A DNA stretch of 47,444 nucleotides, from NCBI GenBank assembly GCA_045110315.1, contig JBGCFY010000123.1, positions 1 through 47,444 on the forward strand, written 5' to 3'. Below are positions 26,355 to 33,999 of this stretch, in pieces. Position numbers and translations under genes: made by a program. This DNA is from CALFBG01 sp045110315. GTDB taxonomy: Bacteria > Bacteroidota > Bacteroidia > Chitinophagales > Saprospiraceae. The notes beneath the pieces are model-generated. The model saw only the letters and a list, made by a program, of their open reading frames with translations. It did not search any database and was not told where the DNA came from. How positions within the stretch are numbered: position 1 is the stretch's first letter; every line of letters begins with the position of its first letter.

Positions 26355-26888
26355 ATGATTAAGAACGTTTCAGAATCAATAATGTTGTTGATGCTAGTCT
26401 CCTTTCTAGCCTCTTGTACCGCATTGCAACCCGCCAGAGGAAGTAAAAAAACGACTAGGAGTACCTCTCGTACAACTACTAAAAAGAAAAATCTAAGTGA
26501 AAGCAGCTTGCGAAGGCAAATTGCTAAAACAGCCGAAAAGTATAAAGGGGTAAAGTACAAGTATGCTGGAAAAACGCCGAAAGGCTTTGATTGCTCCGGA
26601 TTTACGAGTTATGTTTACGACAAACATGATATCTTGGTATCGCCCAGTTCGCGCGCTCAGGCAAAAATTGGAAAAAAAATCTCAACGCGGAAGGCTCAAG
26701 CGGGCGACTTAGCCTTTTTTGGTTCTCGTGGAAAAATAACCCACGTTGCTTTGGTCGTATCTAATAGTCGAGATGGATTGGTGGTGGCACATAGCACATC
26801 CTCAAAAGGTGTTATGATACAAAATATATCTAAATCTTCTTATTGGAAACCCAAATTGCTCTTTACGAGGGATATTATCAGTCCGTAA
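26355..26888 (+). CDS. NlpC/P60-family cell-wall peptidase lipoprotein
   Basis: This 177-residue lipoprotein has a signal peptide and lipobox LASC (Cys21). A basic Ser/Thr-rich linker (about 30-48) precedes an NlpC/P60 domain at about 55-172. The catalytic triad is visible: Cys80 in FDCSGF, His130 in KITHVALV and His146 in VAHSTS. These enzymes cleave peptide cross-bridges of peptidoglycan (gamma-D-glutamyl to diamino acid bonds). It is lipid-anchored, so it likely trims the wall from the outer membrane's inner face. Confidence 0.92.
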   Translation: MIKNVSESIMLLMLVSFLASCTALQPARGSKKTTRSTSRTTTKKKNLSESSLRRQIAKTAEKYKGVKYKYAGKTPKGFDCSGFTSYVYDKHDILVSPSSRAQAKIGKKISTRKAQAGDLAFFGSRGKITHVALVVSNSRDGLVVAHSTSSKGVMIQNISKSSYWKPKLLFTRDIISP

Positions 26889-27084
26889 TCGATTTCTTTT
26901 TTTGAAAATCATAAAGGTTACTGCTACTGTAGCACGAAAAGTAGCGAAAAAAGACACACATTTAAGGCTTTTAGATAAATTTTTTAGTAAAAAAAACGTA
27001 TTTTCGTGATCGTTTTGACTGTAAAATTTGTTCTTTGACTGACAAAACGGATTTATTTCAAAGAACCCTAAAAGAATAATTACT

Positions 27085-27657
27085 ATGATTAACTTAATCC
27101 TTTTTGGTCCTCCGGGGTCAGGCAAAGGAACGCAGGCAGAGAAGTTGGTGGAAAAGTATGATTTACTTCATATTTCAACGGGCGATTTGTTTCGCTACAA
27201 TATCAAAAATAATACAGCATTAGGAATAGAAGCGAAGAGTTATATTGATCGAGGTGCATTAGTACCTGATTCTGTGACAATCAACATGTTAAAAGCAAAA
27301 GTTGAGGCGAATCCAGATGTTAAAGGTTATATTTTCGATGGTTTTCCACGGACAATTACTCAATCCGAAGCATTGGATAAACTACTTTCCACGACAGGAC
27401 AAGAAGTTTCGTGCTTATTGATGCTAGATGTACCGGACGACGAACTCTCTAGACGATTACTCGAACGAGGAAAAACTTCTGGTAGAGTAGATGATCAAAA
27501 TCTTGAAACTATTCAAAAACGTATTGGCGTCTACAAAGAAGAAACAACACCCGTTTTTGACTACTACCATGCGATGGGTAAATCTGTCAGAATTTGGGGA
27601 ATCGGTTCTATCGAGTTAGTTTTTAATCGCCTTTGTGTAGAATTAGACGCGAAATAA
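27085..27657 (+). CDS. adk: Adenylate kinase
   Basis: This 190-residue enzyme interconverts ATP plus AMP and two ADP. It has the P-loop GPPGSGKGTQAEKL at about residues 7-20, the AMP-binding HISTGDLFR and GFPRTITQSE, and the lid-flanking RLLERGKTSGRVDD. The lid is the short form, without zinc cysteines, which accounts for the modest length. Its order before obgE is a familiar Bacteroidota arrangement, but 381 bases containing a terminator and a repeat element separate the two here. Confidence 0.97.
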   Translation: MINLILFGPPGSGKGTQAEKLVEKYDLLHISTGDLFRYNIKNNTALGIEAKSYIDRGALVPDSVTINMLKAKVEANPDVKGYIFDGFPRTITQSEALDKLLSTTGQEVSCLLMLDVPDDELSRRLLERGKTSGRVDDQNLETIQKRIGVYKEETTPVFDYYHAMGKSVRIWGIGSIELVFNRLCVELDAK

Positions 27658-27667
27658 GATAAATAGT

Positions 27668-27688
27668 AAGTAGCCGATTAGGCTACTT
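27668..27688 (+). terminator. Small hairpin just after adk (weak or accessory terminator)
   Basis: AAGTAGCC at 27668-27675 pairs perfectly with GGCTACTT at 27681-27688 around GATTA, 11 bases past the adk stop. No immediate T tract follows, so it may stabilise the mRNA end more than terminate. Confidence 0.4.
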
Positions 27689-27694
27689 GACAAT

Positions 27695-27895
27695 AAAGTT
27701 GTTTTAAAATAAATCTTAAGACCTACAAGGTAAGGAATTGGAATCCAGTACTTTCCTTGTTGCTCATTAGCAGTACAAATGCTGAAGAAAATTTACTACT
27801 TGCGGATGAGATCTAATGTAAAAGAACGTCGTTCTGAATTACAAGTCCTTGGCTGATTGATAGGCAGATTTGGTTTCAAGCATCATTTTAAAATA
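27695..27895. repeat. Dispersed non-coding element between adk and obgE
   Basis: This 201-base segment starts with AAAGTTGTTTTAAAATA and ends with CATCATTTTAAAATA. It shares with 44948-45100 the start, the 10-mer AATCCAGTAC at the same distance from the start (45 or 46 bases), and the exact 15-mer at the end. The interiors differ more. It is probably a diverged copy of the same element. Confidence 0.6.
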
Positions 27896-27911
27896 GCTTT
27901 AATATAATATT

Positions 27912-27954
27912 AATGTCATTGTATAAACTTGATGTACAATGGCATTTTGTTTTT
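27912..27954 (+). terminator. Rho-independent terminator after adk and the repeat element
   Basis: AATGTCATTGTA at 27912-27923 pairs with TACAATGGCATT at 27935-27946 (one wobble) around an 11-base loop. A T-rich tract follows (TTTTGTTTTT, 27945-27954). It probably ends the adk transcript, so obgE would need its own promoter in the following 85 bases. Confidence 0.6.
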
Positions 27955-28038
27955 GATTTATTTTGGAAAAAGCTTTTGAAGAGGAGGATTTAGACTTTCT
28001 GTTTCGCTTAAGCTTTTTTAAGTATAAAATTATTCTAA

Positions 28039-29055
28039 ATGGCAGAGCAAAATTTTGTAGATCACGTAAGAATATGTTGTCGGTCCGGTGCAGGAGGTTC
28101 TGGTTCTGCTCATATGTTGAGAAATAAACTGACAGCTAAAGGTGGTCCTGATGGTGGAGATGGTGGTCGTGGCGGTCATATTATTTTGCGTGGTAATCGT
28201 AATTTGTGGACCTTGCTGCCATTGCGATATCGAAAACACGTCATTGCTGGAGTAGGCGGCGGTGGTTCTGGTAGCCAAAAAACGGGTGCTGACGGAGAAG
28301 ATATTATTTTAGATGTGCCTTTAGGAACGGTAGCGAAAGACGCTGAAACGGGCGAAGTTGTTTTTGAAGTAACAAAACACGATGAACGAAAAATTATTCT
28401 AAGTGGTGGTCGTGGTGGTTTAGGAAATACACATTTTAAGTCTTCTACCAACCAATCGCCACGGTATGCGCAACCCGGAGAAGAAGGAAAGGAAGAGTGG
28501 AAAATATTAGAACTTAAAGTACTCGCCGATGTGGGATTAGTAGGGTTTCCAAATGCTGGAAAGTCAACGTTGCTTTCTGTGATTACCGCGGCAAAACCTA
28601 AAATTGCCAGCTACGCATTTACTACTTTGCAACCCAATTTAGGTATTGTAGATTATCGGGATCATCGCTCGTTTATCATGGCTGATATTCCTGGAATTAT
28701 TGAGCACGCACACGAAGGAAAAGGGTTGGGACACCGATTTTTGCGACACATTGAACGGAATGCTACTTTGTTGTTTATGATTCCTTGTGATACGGATAGC
28801 ATTCAAAAAGAGTATGATATTCTGCTCAATGAATTGGCAATGTATAACGAAGAATTATTGGACAAACCGCGCGTTATGGCGATCACAAAAAGTGATATCA
28901 TTGACGAAGAATTGAAAAAAATGTTGATTCCAGAAATTCCGGAAGGCATTCCTTATGTTTTCATCTCTTCGATTGCCCAGCAAGGATTAGTGGCGTTAAA
29001 AGATTTACTTTGGAAACATCTGACGATTGGACTTGAGCAAGAGAAAAAACGCTAA
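28039..29055 (+). CDS. obgE: Obg/CgtA GTPase, 50S ribosome assembly factor
   Basis: This 338-residue protein has the glycine-rich Obg fold at residues 1-158 (GAGGSGSAHML, GGPDGGDGGRGG, GGRGGLGN). The GTPase domain follows: P-loop GFPNAGKST at about 171-179, switch II DIPGIIEHAHEGKGLG, and ITKSD. No C-terminal OCT extension is present, as is usual in this phylum. It acts in late 50S subunit maturation and in stress control. The next gene starts 69 bases downstream on the same strand and is probably co-transcribed. Confidence 0.97.
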   Translation: MAEQNFVDHVRICCRSGAGGSGSAHMLRNKLTAKGGPDGGDGGRGGHIILRGNRNLWTLLPLRYRKHVIAGVGGGGSGSQKTGADGEDIILDVPLGTVAKDAETGEVVFEVTKHDERKIILSGGRGGLGNTHFKSSTNQSPRYAQPGEEGKEEWKILELKVLADVGLVGFPNAGKSTLLSVITAAKPKIASYAFTTLQPNLGIVDYRDHRSFIMADIPGIIEHAHEGKGLGHRFLRHIERNATLLFMIPCDTDSIQKEYDILLNELAMYNEELLDKPRVMAITKSDIIDEELKKMLIPEIPEGIPYVFISSIAQQGLVALKDLLWKHLTIGLEQEKKR

Positions 29056-29124
29056 GCACCAAAACTACTTTACGCCAAACAGCATATCAACACTATTTTT
29101 TAAAAGCCTTAAACCTAGTAGATT

Positions 29125-30573
29125 TTGGAATTGAAAGATATCGAAACTACCTTCCGTGCTCTTTTTTTGCAATGGGCAGGAGAAGAAGTTGCGCAAATAG
29201 AAAGCCTTCCTCGCTCGGGGTCAAACCGAAGATATTTTAGACTTACGGGAAAAGAAAAAACGGCTATTGCGACTTGGAATAGTGATTTGAAGGAAAATCG
29301 AGCTTTTCTCGGATTTTCTCAGCACTTCAAAAAACAAGGCATTGCTGTTCCAAGTATTTATGCCATTTCGGAAGACGAGAAAATATACTTGCAAGAAGAT
29401 TTAGGGCAACAGAGTTTGTATCAATTATTGCCGGCTACGGGCGAAGCTTTTGGGGAAGACTTACAATTGATTTATAGAAAGGTAATTCGTCAATTAGCCC
29501 GTGCGCAAATTAACGGAGCGAAAGGGTTAAACTTTAGTTTGTGTTATCCTCGCGGTACTTTTGATCGGCAATCCATGATGTGGGACTTGCACAGTTTTAA
29601 ATACTATTTTCTGAAATTAGCGAATGTCGCTTTTGATGAGCAACTGCTTGAAGATGATTTTCACACTTTGGTAGATTACTTGCAAAAGGCGGATGACGAT
29701 TATTTTATGTTTCGAGATTTCCAATCTAGAAATATTATGTTACAAGGAGAGCAAGTTGCTTTCATCGACTATCAAGGGGGAAGAAAAGGAGCATTGCAAT
29801 ATGATTTAGCTTCCCTGTTGTATCAAGCGAAAGCAAATATTCCTCAGTCGATTCGAACAAGTTTACTGGACGTTTATTTAGAGGAATTAGAAAGTTTAAT
29901 TCCGGTAGATCGCGATCAGTTTAAAGCATTTTACGAAGGATTCATTTTAATTCGAACCTTACAAGTGATGAGTGCTTACGGTTTGCGCGGATTGCACGAA
30001 CGCAAAGAACATTTTCTAAAAAGTATCCCTTTTGGAATTCGTAATATTGCCTGGATTTATGAGACGGTGAAACTTCCCGTGGATTTGCCAGAGTTGTGGT
30101 CTGTACTAGGTCGGATTGCAAAGATTAAAAAGTACGATCTTTTTGATAAAAGCGGCAGTCAGAATAAACCTTTGGTCGTCCGAATTTCTAGTTTCTCTTA
30201 CAAAAAGGGAATACCAGCAGATCCTTCGACCAATGGTGGCGGATTTGTTTTTGATTGTCGCTCGATTCTCAATCCGGGGCGATACGAACCGTACAAAAAA
30301 ATAACGGGTAGAGATAAACCGGTCATGGATTTTTTGGAGCAAGAAAGCCATATGCCTGATTTTTTGGAACAAGTATATGCTTTGGTAGATAAAGCGGTGG
30401 CAAATTATTTGGAACGCTCTTTTAGTAGTTTGATGGTTAGTTTTGGTTGTACCGGTGGGCAGCATCGTTCTGTTTATGCGGCGGATGCTTTAGCGAAACA
30501 TTTAGAAGAGAAGTATGGGGTGAGAATTATTCTTCAGCACGTTGAGCAGGAACGGAAAAATTGGGTTAATTAA
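29125..30573 (+). CDS. Aminoglycoside-phosphotransferase-fold kinase fused to RapZ C-terminal domain
   Basis: This 482-residue protein has two domains. Residues 1-330 form an APH/choline-kinase-fold phosphotransferase resembling the cell-wall sugar kinase AmgK. The catalytic loop FRDFQSRN contains Asp198 and the metal-binding loop FIDYQGG contains Asp215. Residues 345-482 match the C-terminal domain of RapZ: SFSYKKGIP, FVFDCRSILNPG, TGRDKPV and GCTGGQHRSV. That domain in Escherichia coli senses glucosamine-6-phosphate. The combination suggests an amino-sugar kinase tied to envelope precursor sensing (inference). The start is TTG at 29125: a stop lies directly upstream in frame, and the first in-frame ATG would destroy the kinase domain. 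Confidence 0.87.
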   Translation: MELKDIETTFRALFLQWAGEEVAQIESLPRSGSNRRYFRLTGKEKTAIATWNSDLKENRAFLGFSQHFKKQGIAVPSIYAISEDEKIYLQEDLGQQSLYQLLPATGEAFGEDLQLIYRKVIRQLARAQINGAKGLNFSLCYPRGTFDRQSMMWDLHSFKYYFLKLANVAFDEQLLEDDFHTLVDYLQKADDDYFMFRDFQSRNIMLQGEQVAFIDYQGGRKGALQYDLASLLYQAKANIPQSIRTSLLDVYLEELESLIPVDRDQFKAFYEGFILIRTLQVMSAYGLRGLHERKEHFLKSIPFGIRNIAWIYETVKLPVDLPELWSVLGRIAKIKKYDLFDKSGSQNKPLVVRISSFSYKKGIPADPSTNGGGFVFDCRSILNPGRYEPYKKITGRDKPVMDFLEQESHMPDFLEQVYALVDKAVANYLERSFSSLMVSFGCTGGQHRSVYAADALAKHLEEKYGVRIILQHVEQERKNWVN

Positions 30574-30803
30574 AATGCTCCTTAAGAGGTGAAAATATCG
30601 ATACGCTTATTGTTTCGTTAACTGAGTTTTTGGGTAATCGTACGGCACTTATTAATCTCTTCTCAGAGGTTAAAATACCTTTAAATCACGTCATCAAAAA
30701 AAACAGCTACATGGTAAGTCGTGATAACTGTTGCTGGTAAAACTAAAAGAATTTAGTTTTGGCAGAGACCGGTCCAAAAGCCATCACCGCTGTGAATTAA
30801 TGA

Positions 30804-31505
30804 TTAAGAATTATTCATTTGAATGGCAGCACGCACGATGAAATACTGACCTAATAAATATGGAATCATAATTAGTAAGCGTGGATAAGGGAGTGTGATG
30901 GTTGCTGATTTGAATTTGTGCAGACCAATCATCGTATCAGAAAAAACAAAAAGTAATACGCCTAAAAAAAGAATTTGAAAAATAGCTTTTGGAATTTTAC
31001 CTGCCAAATTTAAAGCGGTAACGGTCATCAACATAATGCAACTGCTATAAACGATGACAGGTAACCGAAGAGGAACAGGTAAAGCCGACCAAAGAAATAA
31101 ACTGTTGCCGATAAGGTAAGTCAAAAAGACAAGTAAGATCCAAGGATGCCGAGCAACCCAACCTCGCGCAGTGCTAGGAAAACGATAAAAAGCAATTCCG
31201 TAGCAAAGGTGTGTGATCAAAAAACTGCCTAAGCCTAAGAGAAAGAAAATCTGCTGTTGTGGATTGCTTTCTACGAACATCAAAAAACTATCTCCTGCGA
31301 CGGAGAAAAGAAACCCCGCTAACATCAAATTCCGAAAAGAAGAAGACACTGATTTTGTGTGCTGGTAAAAATAAATAGACAATATCGTTAGCAATAATGG
31401 TTTGGTTAAGAACACTAGAACCTGCTGGTGAAAAAACTCTGCCGCTAAGTTTAGGATTCCTAAGATGGCAAAGGCTAGTAGCCATATTTTATACTTACCT
31501 TGCAT
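30804..31505 (-). CDS. YhhN-family lysoplasmalogenase-like membrane protein
   Basis: This 233-residue integral membrane protein has about eight helices. It has the family's conserved stretches FLFSVAGDSFLMF, LGLGSFLITHLCYGIAFY and, near the end, LLFVFSDTMIGLHKF, whose Asp residues are thought to form the active site. Characterised relatives (TMEM86) hydrolyse the vinyl-ether bond of lysoplasmalogens. Bacterial members may act on other lysolipids. It is alone and divergent from the L,D-transpeptidase gene. Confidence 0.87.
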   Translation of the reverse strand: MQGKYKIWLLAFAILGILNLAAEFFHQQVLVFLTKPLLLTILSIYFYQHTKSVSSSFRNLMLAGFLFSVAGDSFLMFVESNPQQQIFFLLGLGSFLITHLCYGIAFYRFPSTARGWVARHPWILLVFLTYLIGNSLFLWSALPVPLRLPVIVYSSCIMLMTVTALNLAGKIPKAIFQILFLGVLLFVFSDTMIGLHKFKSATITLPYPRLLIMIPYLLGQYFIVRAAIQMNNS

Positions 31506-31610
31506 GGATTAACTTTTAATTTTTAAGTGGAGTATCCAACTAACTATCGAAGATTCAAGGAAATAAAAATTCGATAGCAGTGCTTCTTCCATCTTCAAAT
31601 TTACTTAATT

Positions 31611-32390
31611 ATGCTTAGAATTTTACTTTTAACGATGAGCCTGTTATTATCTAGCAATTGTGCAGATGAAAAAAATACTCCTGTTGCTAGCACAATTAGC
31701 GAACCGGTAAAAGAACTAATTGCGAACCCTTTAGATAGCTGTCAGCAGCTGGTTCTAGTATTAAGCCCTAATGATACGAATGTTATTGCAAAATTGAGAA
31801 GGTACGAAAAGCGAGCGGGGCAATGGAAATTACTTGGGGAAGCACATGATGTTTCTTTAGGACGAACGGGATTAGCTTGGGGAACGGGTAAACATTCACT
31901 CACAGAAATTCAGGGTAACCGTAAAAAAGAAGGAGATGGAAAATCTCCTGCGGGAATTTTTAGCTTCGGAGTTGCTTTTGGATATGCCGCTGAAATGCCG
32001 AACTTGAAAATGCCTTACGTACCGATTACGGAGCGAATTCAATGTATTGAAGATAGCGAATCAAAATACTACAATCGAATTGTCGATAATACACAGTTGA
32101 CCAAGGATTGGCAAACGGCAGACTTTATGCAGCGCAAAGATGATTTGTACGAGTTTGGTGTTTTTGTTAATCACAATGTAACTGCCCAGAAAGAGGGAGG
32201 TTCTTGTATTTTTCTTCATCTTTGGAGAGGCTTTGGTAAACCAACAGCGGGTTGTACGGCGATGGAAAAAGAAAATATGCTCCGTTTACTGCAATGGCTT
32301 GACCCTGTCCAAAAACCTCGTTTGGTACAATTAGTAGCTCGAGATTATCCAAAATTTGCGGAGCAATATGATTTACCTAAAATGGATTGA
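31611..32390 (+). CDS. L,D-transpeptidase (YkuD domain) lipoprotein
   Basis: This 259-residue protein has a signal peptide and probable lipobox SSNC (Cys17; the Asn at -1 is unusual). A YkuD catalytic domain follows at about 45-240. The catalytic motif is FLHLWRGFGKPTAGCTAM, with His203 and nucleophile Cys215, preceded by the KEGDGKSPAGIFSF loop typical of the family. It would form 3-3 peptidoglycan cross-links or attach proteins to the wall. The downstream PabA-type gene converges on it with a 20-base gap. Classical lipoprotein acylation is uncertain because of the lipobox. Confidence 0.9.
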   Translation: MLRILLLTMSLLLSSNCADEKNTPVASTISEPVKELIANPLDSCQQLVLVLSPNDTNVIAKLRRYEKRAGQWKLLGEAHDVSLGRTGLAWGTGKHSLTEIQGNRKKEGDGKSPAGIFSFGVAFGYAAEMPNLKMPYVPITERIQCIEDSESKYYNRIVDNTQLTKDWQTADFMQRKDDLYEFGVFVNHNVTAQKEGGSCIFLHLWRGFGKPTAGCTAMEKENMLRLLQWLDPVQKPRLVQLVARDYPKFAEQYDLPKMD

Positions 32391-32410
32391 TCAGACTAGA
32401 AATTAGTTAT

Positions 32411-33037
32411 TTAGCTTTTCTCATTAGTCGTAAGGGGAGCAACTCTTCTTGCATAGTTTTTCAAATAATGTGCTAACCAGTTTTCTAGCATCGCCAAACC
32501 ATGTTCGGTCAAGATAGATTCGGGATGGAATTGAACACCACAAATAGGCAGTACAGGATGGGCGATCGCCATGATTTCTCCCGTCGCCGTTTGGGCAATT
32601 TGTTGAAGTGGGCTTGCTACTATATTTTCGAGGATTAAAGAATGATATCGCATCACTTTAAATTGCTGAGGAAGATCGTAAAAAAGTGGATGATTTTGGT
32701 GGGTAATGGTATTCGCTTTTCCGTGGATGGGGAGTGCTGCTTTGGTGAGTGTCGCACCAAAGTATTCTCCAATGGCTTGGTGTCCCAAACAAATACCTAG
32801 TATGGGAAGTTGATCATGATATTCATTGAGCAAATCCATTAGGAGTCCTGCGTCTTTCGGTTTTTGTGGACCGGGGGAAAAGACCAAGGCATCAAAGTGT
32901 ATTTGCTGAATGTCGGCTAGGGTAGATTCATCGTTGCGGAGTACAAGACAGGAAACGCCTAATTGTAAAAAATAGTCGTATAAATTATAAGTAAAAGAAT
33001 CGTAGTTGTCAATTAGTAGTATTGTCGGTCTTTCCAT
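32411..33037 (-). CDS. pabA: Glutamine amidotransferase of anthranilate/para-aminobenzoate synthase
   Basis: This 208-residue class I amidotransferase supplies ammonia from glutamine to the chorismate-using partner subunit. The triad is Cys83 (GICLGHQAIG), His171 and Glu173 (FHPESILTEHG). The start LLIDNYDSFTYNL is that of the PabA/TrpG family. With no trp genes nearby, a folate (PabA) role is a little more likely than tryptophan, but one protein may serve both. The start at 33037 overlaps the cvpA-like gene by 29 bases. A longer frame upstream only reads through that gene. Confidence 0.87.
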   Translation of the reverse strand: MERPTILLIDNYDSFTYNLYDYFLQLGVSCLVLRNDESTLADIQQIHFDALVFSPGPQKPKDAGLLMDLLNEYHDQLPILGICLGHQAIGEYFGATLTKAALPIHGKANTITHQNHPLFYDLPQQFKVMRYHSLILENIVASPLQQIAQTATGEIMAIAHPVLPICGVQFHPESILTEHGLAMLENWLAHYLKNYARRVAPLTTNEKS

Positions 33038-33620
33038 TAGGCTCCTCTTCTTCGATGTCAAAAATTGTATTGTCTTCCGTTCGTTGGACACTTACTTTCT
33101 CAAGTTTGTCCATCACATCCAGGGAATAATCCCAAAATTCATCAAATGCTGGCTTGAGCTTAACGGCTACGGTGTAAGCTTGCCCGGGAAAAGGTTTTAG
33201 GTATTTATACGAAAAAGACTCTGCTTTGGTACGATCGTCAATTACGTGTGACTTCATACCAGCCCAAACGAGGACGCTGTAAAATAAGACCATGATTCCT
33301 GCTAAAAGTACGCCTCCCGCAAATTGATTAATTACATTAATATTAGCCGATTCTAGCACGCCTTCTAATCCTCGTGCAATCATGCGAATAAAAATCATCG
33401 TCAGGACAAAGGAAAGACAAATTCCTGCTATAAACATGAGCGGACTTTCTTTTCCTAGGATATTTTCCAGAAATTCCGTCATCGCAGGTGCGAATTTAAT
33501 TCCGGCAATGATGCCCATAAACACGGAGAGTACCGTAAAAACAGTAGAGATAATTCCTTTGGAAAATCCTAAATAAAAACCATATGCAGCAAAAATGACA
33601 CAAATGATATCAATGACCAT
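33009..33620 (-). CDS. CvpA-family membrane protein
   Basis: This 203-residue inner-membrane protein has four transmembrane helices, at about residues 2-20, 25-45, 62-85 and 100-122. The N-terminal pattern of alternating helix and glycine (AYGFYLGFSKGIISTVF) is typical of CvpA/colicin V production proteins. The acidic C-terminal tail is soluble. In other bacteria CvpA relates to envelope stress and metabolite handling; no specific function is assigned here. It is the first gene of a two-gene unit with the amidotransferase. Confidence 0.85.
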   Translation of the reverse strand: MVIDIICVIFAAYGFYLGFSKGIISTVFTVLSVFMGIIAGIKFAPAMTEFLENILGKESPLMFIAGICLSFVLTMIFIRMIARGLEGVLESANINVINQFAGGVLLAGIMVLFYSVLVWAGMKSHVIDDRTKAESFSYKYLKPFPGQAYTVAVKLKPAFDEFWDYSLDVMDKLEKVSVQRTEDNTIFDIEEEEPNGKTDNTTN

Positions 33621-33999
33621 AATTTGTTTTATTGGTAAAAAAATATCGGTGTTTTAATCCGTCAACACCCACAATATAAGGGATCTCCTCTTAAAAAGTC
33701 GAAATTTTAGACGATCGACCTTGGATATTCGACGCAGCACAGACTTAATTGAGCATTATAGGGCAAATAAGTATTAAGACAAATTAATTTACTTATTAAC
33801 TTGCATTATCTTTTGAGCAGTCTCTTCGTTACTCAAAGCCTTCCTAAGCAAAGGCTTAGGGCGGTTTTCGTGCCTAAATACTACTCAAAATCTAACACCA
33901 TTTAATGGTAAAAAATTTTGTCTTAGTACTTAACGGGCTAAAAGCATCATAACCAACGGTTTTAGGGAAGCATTGAATCTTACTATCACCCATAATCGA
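33621..33999. other. 379-bp intergenic region, no gene
   Basis: This lies between two minus-strand genes. It contains a small perfect hairpin (CCTAAGC at 33843-33849 and GCTTAGG at 33854-33860) without a T tract, and the segment 33779-33804 that resembles 3831-3856. No reading frame is supported. Confidence 0.45.

Noticed and set aside
33843..33860. A perfect 7-bp hairpin downstream of the RND exporter as its terminator.
   Set aside because: No T tract follows it on the minus strand, and it lies 140 bases past the stop.
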